Assembly (NCBI GenBank): GCA_903851195.1
Contig: CAINNJ010000025.1
Location: 1-64,000 of the forward strand
Length of the DNA stretch: 64,000 bases
Source of the DNA: an uncultured Acidobacteriia bacterium
Lineage (GTDB): Bacteria > Acidobacteriota > Terriglobia > Bryobacterales > Bryobacteraceae
Direction of reading: 5' to 3'
The position numbers and the translations under genes were made by a program. Positions 39,956 to 47,013 of the stretch are shown one piece after another. Under the pieces are notes generated by a model. The model ran no database searches. It was not told where the DNA came from and saw only the letters and a list, made by a program, of their open reading frames with translations. Numbering within the stretch: position 1 is the stretch's first letter; each line of letters begins with the position of its first letter.

Positions 39956-40620
39956 TCTTTTTGGCCGCGGCGGCCTGCGCGCAGAGTTATCCGGTGCGGC
40001 ATAAACACCTGCGGAACGGGGTGACCGGCACGCTGCGCGTGGACGAAAACGCGATTACGTTCACGGAGCCGGGCAAGCAGGCGAAGCACTCGCGCGTCTG
40101 GAAGTACGACGACATTCAGGAACTCGTGCTGGGCGCTGGCACGCTGCGGATTGTCACCTATGAAGACAACCGGCGCGAGTTCGGGCGCGACCGGGTCTTC
40201 GATTTCGATCATCTGCCCGCGAGCGTTGTTGCCGCCTGGTATCCGGTTTATCGGCGGCGTCTGGACGCGCGGTTCGTGGCGGCGCTGGCGGATCCGGCGG
40301 TGCAGCCCGAGTGGCAACTGCCGGCGAAACTGGCGCGCGGTACCGGCGGGTCGCAGGGCATGTTACTGGTGGCTCGCGATCTGGTGGTTTACAAAACGGC
40401 GGTTTCCAGTGAAAGCCGCAGCTGGCGCATCGCGGACCTGGAGAACATCAGTTCCTCGGGGCCTTTCGATCTGACGATTACGACTCATGAGCGCGGGTTC
40501 CGTTTTCAGCTGAAACACGCACTGGAAGAAGGGCGTTATCAGGAACTCTGGCTGCGTATTAATGAGACGCATGGGTTGCGCATTCTGAGCCGGCCCGGGG
40601 GCCCCACATTACTTGAGTGA
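39916..40620 (+). CDS. Exported protein of unknown function at the end of the Cus operon
   Basis: About 234 residues from ATG 39916, overlapping the pump gene by 40 bases; GTG 39952 (GTGA overlap) would give a shorter leader. CVIFLAAAACAQSYPV is a probable signal peptide end. The body is YPVRHKHLRNGVTGTLRVDENAITF, VWKYDDIQELVLGAGTLRIVTYEDNRREFGRD, then an Arg-rich patch and WRIADLENISSSGPFDLTITTHERGFRFQL: two similar beta-rich PH-like halves. The family was not recognised. Position implies co-expression with CusCBA. Confidence 0.68.
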   Translation: MAFRTQTKTCACVIFLAAAACAQSYPVRHKHLRNGVTGTLRVDENAITFTEPGKQAKHSRVWKYDDIQELVLGAGTLRIVTYEDNRREFGRDRVFDFDHLPASVVAAWYPVYRRRLDARFVAALADPAVQPEWQLPAKLARGTGGSQGMLLVARDLVVYKTAVSSESRSWRIADLENISSSGPFDLTITTHERGFRFQLKHALEEGRYQELWLRINETHGLRILSRPGGPTLLE

Positions 40621-41019
40621 GGCGGGGCTTTGCTGCAACGCGAACTGAAAGAAAGGAGGCTCGCCGTCCTCCGGCCGGCCGGGATGATACCGGATGACGA
40701 TCCACTTCGCGGAGGATTCGCCGGAAGTCCAGCTCAGTTCGGCCTTGACCCTTTTGCCAGGGGCTTCGGCGATGAGCGAGTGCGGAAGGCCCGCGGAGAT
40801 GGCCAAAGGCCCGACCCGCGCCGGCACAGTGGCCTGCTCCGCGGCGGCGGAGGGTTCGGGCGCGCGCTCATAAACCACCTTCCGATCCAGCACAACCCGG
40901 AGAGCGAGACTCGCCTCGGGGTTGATGATCTGAATCGAAATTTCGGCACTTCGCTGGCCGTCCAGAAAACCGGTCAGCAGCAACACAGCGAACAGCCGCG
41001 GCGCGCCATGCAGTGCCAT
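40609..41019 (-). CDS. Small exported protein of unknown function
   Basis: 136 residues with a likely signal peptide (APRLFAVLLLTGFLDGQ). The rest is a single beta-rich segment (AEISIQIINPEASLALRVVLDRKVVYE, GPLAISAGLPHSLIAEA, AELSWTSGESSAKWIVIRYHPGRPEDGEPPFFQF). No family was recognised. Its 3' end overlaps the convergent gene by 12 bases, and it begins 3 bases after the stop of the PEP-CTERM protease gene, so the two are probably transcribed together. Confidence 0.6.
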   Translation of the reverse strand: MALHGAPRLFAVLLLTGFLDGQRSAEISIQIINPEASLALRVVLDRKVVYERAPEPSAAAEQATVPARVGPLAISAGLPHSLIAEAPGKRVKAELSWTSGESSAKWIVIRYHPGRPEDGEPPFFQFALQQSPASLK

Positions 41020-41021
41020 GC

Positions 41022-41927
41022 CTAAGCCTGCCGGCGGCGGCGTCCGATCAGGACAACCGAGCCGGCCAGGGAAAGCAGCATTATGGTGCCGGGTTCGGGA
41101 GTCGGATTCGTGTTGACCTGCGCGGCCGTGCAGCCTTCGATGACGCAGAGTCCGTAAATCTCGGCGCCGCTGAGCAGAGCGCGCTGGCCGATGCCGAAGC
41201 CGGGTTCCGCGACCACGGAGTTGTTGAATAAGCCGCTCTGGGCCGTGCCGTCGATATGCGCGCTGTTACTCACCAGCGGGATATCGAAGCTGTTGGTGAG
41301 ACCGCTCAAAGTGGTGTCCACGGTCAGCTTGCGGCCTACGGTTCCGGACGCGCCCGCGAGATCGAGAAAGCGCTGCAGTCCGGACGAGTATCCCTGGGAA
41401 TGCTCGATTTCATGAATCGCAATGGTCAGGAAGTCCCATTTCCCGGCTGCGGCGTTGCCCATGACGGCGTTGCCGATTCGGCCGACGTTCACGGTGCCGC
41501 CACCCAGCATTCCGTTGGTAGCGGCAATGGTGAATTCGGAGTTGTCCCAGGGAGTGGAGTCGAAATAGAACTGGCTGCCGCTGTTATCGATGCGGATGTT
41601 AGAGGCATTCGGACGGCCGTTCATGTCCGTGCCGGTGACCGCGGAATCGGCGACCGCGCTGTCGCCCGACAGGTCGGCGAGGGTAAAGCCGATGGTTTCC
41701 GACCAGTTGACTCCGACGGCGGCAGTCAGATAGCCGATGGCAACGCCGATGTCGGATTTCAGCACCGCGGTAACATCGGTGCGTCCCGCGGCGGCGGTCG
41801 AATAGAGTTGGCCGGCGGCATCCTGGTAGACAGTGCCAAGGCTGGAGTAATCGGCGGTGATGGTGCCCGCGAAGACGGGGGCAGTCATCAGGAATAGCGA
41901 AGCAGTTAGAACGTGCGTTTTAGTCAT
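41022..41927 (-). CDS. PEP-CTERM-anchored zinc metalloprotease-like protein
   Basis: A 301-residue secreted protein. Signal peptide MTKTHVLTASLFLMTAPVFA; a catalytic-looking motif AIHEIEHSQGYSSGLQRF (HExxHxxG, the metzincin-like zinc site); and a C-terminal PEP-CTERM tail (NPTPEPGTIMLLSLAGSVVLIGRRRRQA: PEP, membrane helix, Arg cluster). PEP-CTERM proteins are processed by an exosortase and displayed or released with exopolysaccharide; no exosortase is in this window. The central part is rich in Asn, Ser and Gly. Related nearby small protein may be its partner. Protease activity is inferred from the motif. Confidence 0.8.
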   Translation of the reverse strand: MTKTHVLTASLFLMTAPVFAGTITADYSSLGTVYQDAAGQLYSTAAAGRTDVTAVLKSDIGVAIGYLTAAVGVNWSETIGFTLADLSGDSAVADSAVTGTDMNGRPNASNIRIDNSGSQFYFDSTPWDNSEFTIAATNGMLGGGTVNVGRIGNAVMGNAAAGKWDFLTIAIHEIEHSQGYSSGLQRFLDLAGASGTVGRKLTVDTTLSGLTNSFDIPLVSNSAHIDGTAQSGLFNNSVVAEPGFGIGQRALLSGAEIYGLCVIEGCTAAQVNTNPTPEPGTIMLLSLAGSVVLIGRRRRQA

Positions 41928-42021
41928 ACTTCCTCCGTTTGTCAGTGACTTACATCACTTTGAAAGGGAGTATAACTCAGCTTGACGCCGGATTCCAGCG
42001 TAAAAATGTTTCACGGCGGCG

Positions 42022-42057
42022 AAAAAAAAAGAGCCCGGCAGTCAGGCGCCGGGCTCT
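42022..42057 (-). terminator. Rho-independent terminator of the di-haem oxidoreductase gene
   Basis: On the minus strand, AGAGCCCGGC pairs perfectly with GCCGGGCTCT (10-bp stem at 42057-42048 and 42039-42030, 8-base loop) and is followed by nine T residues (42030-42022). It lies 23 bases past the stop at 42080. A textbook intrinsic terminator. Confidence 0.93.
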
Positions 42058-42079
42058 GAGTGAGATCACTTAGGCTGGC

Positions 42080-43414
42080 TTACAGGGAGTGAAGGAACGT
42101 GAGCAGATCCTGTTTCTGCGCCGCCGAAAGCCGGTTGTAGCCGTCCACGACGGCGTTGGCCTCGGAACCCGCGCTCTGGTGCGCCTGAATCGCCTGGTCC
42201 AGATCGGACGTTCGGCCGTCATGCAGGAAGAAGAGGCGGCTGCCCAGGCCCCAGAGCGGCGCGCTGCGCCAGTCGTCACCCTGTGCCTGCCCCTGTACGA
42301 TGCCGTCGGCCAGGCCCACGCCCATCTTGTGCACCGCCAGATCCGAGTAAAGCGCAACGGGTTGCTGACTCAGCGCGGCGGAAGTGGAAAGTCCGGATTG
42401 CAGCACCGGCGTATGGCACATGGCGCAGCCGATCTGCGCGAAAACCTGGCTGCCGCGCTGCTGCGCCGGACCCTGTTGCGGAGCAGGCGGAGCGGGCAGG
42501 AAGCGCATGAACTGCACGAAGCCCATCAGATCGCTCATGGAGGCGGTCGGGGTGGTGGCGGTCAGGTTCGTGTGATCTTCCGGAGTGGCGCCTGCCCCGC
42601 AGTTGGCCGTTTCGTCGCGCTCATTGGGAAAGAGTTCGTTGGTGACGCCCTGCTCCACGTTGTAGGCCTCGCCGGCGAACATCAGCAGGGACTTGTTCTG
42701 CGCCTTCCAGCCGAACCTGGTGATGGTGCCGTCGTTACCGTTGCGGTTCTCGTGACCACGGATCCCGAGCGCCTGCTTCTGCGGTCCGTTCGCGGCCAGG
42801 TTGGCCAGGATTGTGGACTCGGTAATCGCCTCGATCAGGCCCGCGCCGAAGACTGGCGTCGGAATGCGGAAAGAGGCGTTTTTCTGCTGCACGGCGGTGG
42901 CGAAGTCCGGCTGTGTAATCGAGCAGCCCGGCGCGTCGGAGCGGCCGGTGACGACGAAGAGATCGTGCACACCGCCATCGGGGGAACCGTCGGCGTTCTT
43001 CGCAAAGCGAACGACGCGCACCGGCCCGTTCTGCTGCAGGAACGCAGGCACGACGTTCCGCGCGCCGTAGTTAGTCGCCATGGCAATCTGCGGATTCACC
43101 TGCGGGCTGCTGCCCCCCACACCGGGATGAGCGTGACACTGGGCGCAACTGTTCCCGTTGAAGCGCGGGCCGAGCCCCACTCCGGCCGCGCCGGGCTGGG
43201 TGCCGGCGACGGAATCCACCTCCGTGAAGCGCGCCGCCCCCTCCTGAAACCAGGCGAGTTCGGTTGCTGTGAGGCCCTGTGGCGGGCGATTGGGAGTGGG
43301 CGGCGGCGGTCCGGGATTGGGTCCCGGTCCCCCCTGCGCGTAGATGTTTTGGGCATACAGGGCCGTTGCGGCCAGCAGCCCAGTGGTCAAGAAGGTTCGT
43401 TTGAAACTGGCCAT
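42080..43414 (-). CDS. Di-haem oxidoreductase (DUF1111, CcpA/MauG-related)
   Basis: A 444-residue periplasmic protein. Signal peptide MASFKRTFLTTGLLAATALYAQ, then a Pro/Gly-rich linker. LTATELAWFQEGAARFTEVDSVAG and GLGPRFNGNSCAQCHAHPG contain the first haem motif (CAQCH); FAQIGCAMCHTPV holds the second (CAMCH). VFGAGLIEAI and FGWKAQNKSLLMFAGEAYNVEQGV are conserved in DUF1111 proteins, which are distantly related to di-haem peroxidases. The substrate is not known. It is divergent from the CpxRA-like pair across 125 bases carrying GTAAA repeats. A perfect terminator follows. Confidence 0.87.
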   Translation of the reverse strand: MASFKRTFLTTGLLAATALYAQNIYAQGGPGPNPGPPPPTPNRPPQGLTATELAWFQEGAARFTEVDSVAGTQPGAAGVGLGPRFNGNSCAQCHAHPGVGGSSPQVNPQIAMATNYGARNVVPAFLQQNGPVRVVRFAKNADGSPDGGVHDLFVVTGRSDAPGCSITQPDFATAVQQKNASFRIPTPVFGAGLIEAITESTILANLAANGPQKQALGIRGHENRNGNDGTITRFGWKAQNKSLLMFAGEAYNVEQGVTNELFPNERDETANCGAGATPEDHTNLTATTPTASMSDLMGFVQFMRFLPAPPAPQQGPAQQRGSQVFAQIGCAMCHTPVLQSGLSTSAALSQQPVALYSDLAVHKMGVGLADGIVQGQAQGDDWRSAPLWGLGSRLFFLHDGRTSDLDQAIQAHQSAGSEANAVVDGYNRLSAAQKQDLLTFLHSL

Positions 43415-43436
43415 GAACCGAGTACAACAGGCAAAT

Positions 43437-43484
43437 GTAAAGTATTTATGCTCACTATCGGGGTAAGTGTAAAGCTACAGTAAA
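43437..43484 (+). promoter_or_regulatory. GTAAA direct repeats between di-haem oxidoreductase and response regulator genes
   Basis: GTAAA occurs at 43437-43441, 43469-43473 and 43480-43484, with GTAAG at 43463-43467. The last pair is GTAAA-N6-GTAAA, one helical turn apart. CpxR of E. coli binds GTAAA-N5-GTAAA, so the adjacent OmpR/CpxR-like regulator may bind here and control both divergent genes. This is sequence resemblance only. Confidence 0.38.
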
Positions 43485-43539
43485 CAGGCGTCCCGATCTG
43501 AAAATTTCCGCTATACATGGATAGTATCCGCACTTTGAA

Positions 43540-44265
43540 ATGACCAATACTCTCAGCACAAAACTGCTTCTGGTGGACGACGACCTGAAGCTCTGCCGTC
43601 TGATCTGCAGTTATCTGGAGCCGATGGGCTATTCGGTTTCGACCGCGCACAACGGCACGGAGGGGCTCGCCATGGCGCTGGCGGGCGAGTACGACGCCAT
43701 GATTCTGGACGTAATGCTCCCGCAACTGGATGGCTTCGAGGTGTTGAAGAGGCTGCGCGCGCACTCCAATCTGCCGGTGCTGATGCTGACGGGGCTGGGG
43801 GACGAGGCGGATCGGATCGTGGGTCTCGAGATCGGGGCGGACGATTATCTGCCCAAGACGTTTTCCACGCGGGAACTGCTGGCCCGGCTGCGCGCGGTGA
43901 TCCGGCGATCCAGAATTACGATGGCCTTCAAGAAGGAAGAGCGCGACGCGGCGGTTACGGTGGGCGAACTGCGCGTGGATCCCGAGACGCACGAGGCTTC
44001 CGTGAACGGGAATGCCGTGGGTCTGACGGCCGTCGAATTCGATCTGCTGCTTTCGCTCGCGCGGGCGGCGGGCCGGGTGAAGACTCGTGAGCGGCTGCTG
44101 CTGGAGGTGGCGGAGCGGGACTTCGAGGCGTTCGATCGGTCCATCGACGTGCATATTTCTTCGATCCGGAAAAAGCTGGGGGACGATCCGAAGGCGCCGC
44201 GCTATGTGCAGACCATCCGGGGAGTCGGCTACATGATGCTGAAGCCGGGAACGGCGGCGGAATGA
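43540..44265 (+). CDS. OmpR/CpxR-like response regulator
   Basis: A 241-residue protein. The receiver has acidic pocket DDD at 13-15, phosphoacceptor Asp57 (AMILDVMLPQLDG), Thr84 and Lys106 (DDYLPKTF; the usual KPF is KTF). The C-terminal OmpR winged helix contains VGLTAVEFDLLLSLARAAGRVKTRERLLLEV and IDVHISSIRKKLGDDPKAPRYVQTIRGVGYMM. It overlaps the sensor kinase gene by ATGA, so the two form a standard pair, most like CpxR-CpxA. Likely targets are itself and the divergent di-haem oxidoreductase. Confidence 0.9.
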   Translation: MTNTLSTKLLLVDDDLKLCRLICSYLEPMGYSVSTAHNGTEGLAMALAGEYDAMILDVMLPQLDGFEVLKRLRAHSNLPVLMLTGLGDEADRIVGLEIGADDYLPKTFSTRELLARLRAVIRRSRITMAFKKEERDAAVTVGELRVDPETHEASVNGNAVGLTAVEFDLLLSLARAAGRVKTRERLLLEVAERDFEAFDRSIDVHISSIRKKLGDDPKAPRYVQTIRGVGYMMLKPGTAAE

Positions 44266-45836
44266 AGGGAAAACTGCCTTCGTTGCCGGGCAGCCTTTCG
44301 CGGCAGATCTTCGCTCTGGCGTTCGTGAATCTGGGTTTGCTGTTGCTGGTGTTCCTGGTGTTCGCGCGCTACCAGTACCGGCTGGAGTTCGGATCGTTCC
44401 TGTTCGCGCCCGCGCGGGACCGGCTGGAAGCGGTGGCGGCGGAGGTGGCGCTGGATCTGGAACAGACGCCGGTGGAGCGGCGCACGGAACTCATGGGCCG
44501 TTTCGCCGCCGTTTACGGGGTGGATTTTTATCTGTTTAAGAACGAAGGCACGCAGTTGGCGGGAAAGCCCGTTCAGCTGCCTGTGGAAGTCCGTCGACGT
44601 CTGGAAGGGCCGCGGCCCCGCGAGGAGGCCGTGCAGCCCCGTGGGCAAGGGCGCGGAGAGGGGCGCGGGGAAGGAGCCGACGGCGGGCCGGAAGACGAAG
44701 GAGTGCCGCCGCGACGCCGTGGTCCGCCGCCCCCGGATCGGCGCGGACCGTCGCCGGGGTTGCGCGGTCCCACACCTGGAAGGCGTGGTCCGCCACCGCC
44801 TCCGGGTCAGGGTGGCCGGGTTTTCGAGATGCCGGTCGGCAACTTATTCTGGGCTGGCGTCCGTATCCCCGTCGAAGAGCCCGGGCAGGAAGGCCAGGTG
44901 CGAGGCACGCTGCTGCTTGCCGCGACATCCTTTTACGGAACGCCGCTGTTCTTCGATTTCAAACCGTGGCTGGCGGCGCTGATCGCCGTGATGGGGATTT
45001 TTGTCGTCTGCTGGCTGCCCTTCATCCGAGGCCTGACGAAGACGATCAGCCGTATCACGGAGGCCGCGGAGCAGATCGAGCAGGGCAATTTCGAGATGGA
45101 GCTGCCGGTGGACCGCAGCGATGAACTCGGGCATCTGGCCACGGCGATTAACCGGATGTCGGCCCGGCTTTCGGGCTTCGTGAGTGGCCAGAAGCGGTTT
45201 CTCGGGGACATTGCGCACGAACTCTGCGCACCGATTGCGAGGATGCAGTTCGGCCTCGGCATTCTGGAGCGGAAGACGGACGAAAGCCAGCGCGCCGCCG
45301 TGGACGATGTGCAGGACGAGATGCGCCAGATGTCCGGGCTGGTGAGCGAACTGCTCTCGTTTTCGAAAGCGGGGATGGAGAAGAAAGACCGGCCGCTGGG
45401 GCCCGTGGACGTTGGCGAAATCGCCCGGCGCGCGGCGGAACGGGAAGGCGGGTCGCCGGCGTTTCATATTGAGATTCCGGAACCGGTCAAGGCAATCGCG
45501 GACGCCGAGTATCTGCTCCGGAGCCTGGGAAATCTGCTGCGCAACGCGCTGCGCTACGCGGGCGACGCGGGCCCGATCACCGTGTCCGCCCGGCGGGAGA
45601 AGAACGAAGTGGTGATCGCCGTGACCGATTGCGGGCCAGGGCTGCCACCCGAGGAACTGGACCGGATTTTTACGCCGTTTTATCGGCTGGAGGCGTCTCG
45701 TAACCGGGACCACGGCGGGGTGGGACTCGGGCTTGCCATCGTGAAGAGCTGCGTGGAGGGCTGCCGGGGCCAGGTGCGCTGCCGGAACCGGCAGCCTTCG
45801 GGCCTGGAAGTGGAAATCCGTCTGGCCGCGGCGTGA
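44262..45836 (+). CDS. CpxA-like sensor histidine kinase with Arg/Gly/Pro-rich sensor insert
   Basis: A 524-residue kinase. First helix at 16-35; external domain about 36-232, in which residues 115-185 are a low-complexity insert of GRG, PRRRGPPPPDRRGP and similar; second helix (WLAALIAVMGIFVVCWLPFI); HAMP (about 258-305); phosphoacceptor His319 (LGDIAHELCAPIARMQ); HATPase (NLLRNALRYAG, DCGPGLPPEEL, GGVGLGLAIVKSC). Normal CpxA sensor domains lack such an insert. It may be disordered and sense acidic polymers or envelope folding, which is speculative. Coupled with its response regulator. Confidence 0.9.
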   Translation: MKGKLPSLPGSLSRQIFALAFVNLGLLLLVFLVFARYQYRLEFGSFLFAPARDRLEAVAAEVALDLEQTPVERRTELMGRFAAVYGVDFYLFKNEGTQLAGKPVQLPVEVRRRLEGPRPREEAVQPRGQGRGEGRGEGADGGPEDEGVPPRRRGPPPPDRRGPSPGLRGPTPGRRGPPPPPGQGGRVFEMPVGNLFWAGVRIPVEEPGQEGQVRGTLLLAATSFYGTPLFFDFKPWLAALIAVMGIFVVCWLPFIRGLTKTISRITEAAEQIEQGNFEMELPVDRSDELGHLATAINRMSARLSGFVSGQKRFLGDIAHELCAPIARMQFGLGILERKTDESQRAAVDDVQDEMRQMSGLVSELLSFSKAGMEKKDRPLGPVDVGEIARRAAEREGGSPAFHIEIPEPVKAIADAEYLLRSLGNLLRNALRYAGDAGPITVSARREKNEVVIAVTDCGPGLPPEELDRIFTPFYRLEASRNRDHGGVGLGLAIVKSCVEGCRGQVRCRNRQPSGLEVEIRLAAA

Positions 45837-45906
45837 CGAATTTATTTCTCTAGCAACAGGCCCGCGTGCCGATAAGCCTCATAGCGACAAAAGGGCGCGG
45901 CAACGC

Positions 45907-47013
45907 ATGATCACACTCGCACCATACCTGAAGTCACGCGGGGGCAGTACGGCCGGGGAAAGAGAGGCCGAGGCGCTGAACCGAATCATTTCGGTGCTGC
46001 TGCAGGGAATCGCGCTGCACGGGTTCAACTACGAGCCGGCAGCCTTCGCGGCGTTCGAGAAATCCATCCGGAAATTGCGGGCCGATTTCGACCACGTGAC
46101 GGACGAAGCCACGGCACTGCTGCTGACGGGCGCGGCGATCCGGCGGCTGGAGGAGCACAATGCCGCCGCGGAGCAGTATCTGACCGCCCGTCGAAACGAA
46201 GAGGCAGCGGTGGTCGCCCTGCTTTCCGAGACCCTGCTGCAGGTGACCAAGGCCGGTCCGGAGACGATGGTGCGCGTCAAAGAGATCGAGCGGGATATTT
46301 CTCTGGCAACCAGCATTGAAGAGATGGCGGCGGCGCGGGGAAGGCTGGAGGCTTGCCTGGCGGTCTTGCGCGAGGGGTCGGGCGCGGGAAAGGAGGCCTC
46401 GCTGCCGGAGACGGGTCGGGGCGAGGCCGGCACGGACCCCATCACCGGTCTGCCGGATGCGCGATGCGCAACCACGGCGATTGCGGAAATCTGGCACCGC
46501 CGGAACGATTCTCATGCGGCGGTGCTGGCGCCGGAGCGGATCGAGAGCATCAACATGCGGTTCGGATTTCAGGCCGGAGACCAGGTGTTGCTGTTCCTCG
46601 GACAACACGTGGCGCGACAGCTTGCTGCCGGCGACCGGCTGTTCCGCTGGCGGGGCCCGTGTCTGCTGCTGCTGATGGAGCGGCCGCTGCCGGAGGCATT
46701 CGTCACCGCGGAACTCGGCAGACTGGCCCCGGCCCGCGTGGAGACGGCGCTCAGCTTTCGGGAGCGGGAAGTTCTGGTGCCAGTGTCCGCCGCGTGGACG
46801 CTGTTCCCCCTGCGCGGGATGTCGGGCCCGGACGAACTCATCCAGAAACTGAACGAATTTGCGGGCAGCCGGTCATGGGCGGGCGCCGAACGATCGCCGC
46901 CGCGATGTAAAGACACGCGCGGGGTGGGGCAGTGGGAAGTGCAGGTAGGGCAGGTTCAGTCGGCCGCAGCCTCGAAGGCGGAGGCCGAAGAGGTCACTCG
47001 CTGGAAATGGTAG
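45907..47013 (+). CDS. Degenerate GGDEF-domain protein
   Basis: A 368-residue soluble protein. The N-terminal ~160 residues are helical (AEALNRIISVLLQGIALHGFNYEPAAFAAFEKSIRKL). DPITGLPDARCATTAIAEIW resembles the D.LTGLxNR start of GGDEF domains, and INMRFGFQAGDQVLLFLGQHVARQL their middle, but the GG(D/E)EF active loop is replaced by RWRGPC near residue 247. Diguanylate cyclase activity is therefore not expected; such proteins often bind c-di-GMP or protein partners instead. It lies 70 bases after the kinase gene and overlaps the convergent ABC/cNMP gene by 58 bases. Confidence 0.7.
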   Translation: MITLAPYLKSRGGSTAGEREAEALNRIISVLLQGIALHGFNYEPAAFAAFEKSIRKLRADFDHVTDEATALLLTGAAIRRLEEHNAAAEQYLTARRNEEAAVVALLSETLLQVTKAGPETMVRVKEIERDISLATSIEEMAAARGRLEACLAVLREGSGAGKEASLPETGRGEAGTDPITGLPDARCATTAIAEIWHRRNDSHAAVLAPERIESINMRFGFQAGDQVLLFLGQHVARQLAAGDRLFRWRGPCLLLLMERPLPEAFVTAELGRLAPARVETALSFREREVLVPVSAAWTLFPLRGMSGPDELIQKLNEFAGSRSWAGAERSPPRCKDTRGVGQWEVQVGQVQSAAASKAEAEEVTRWKW

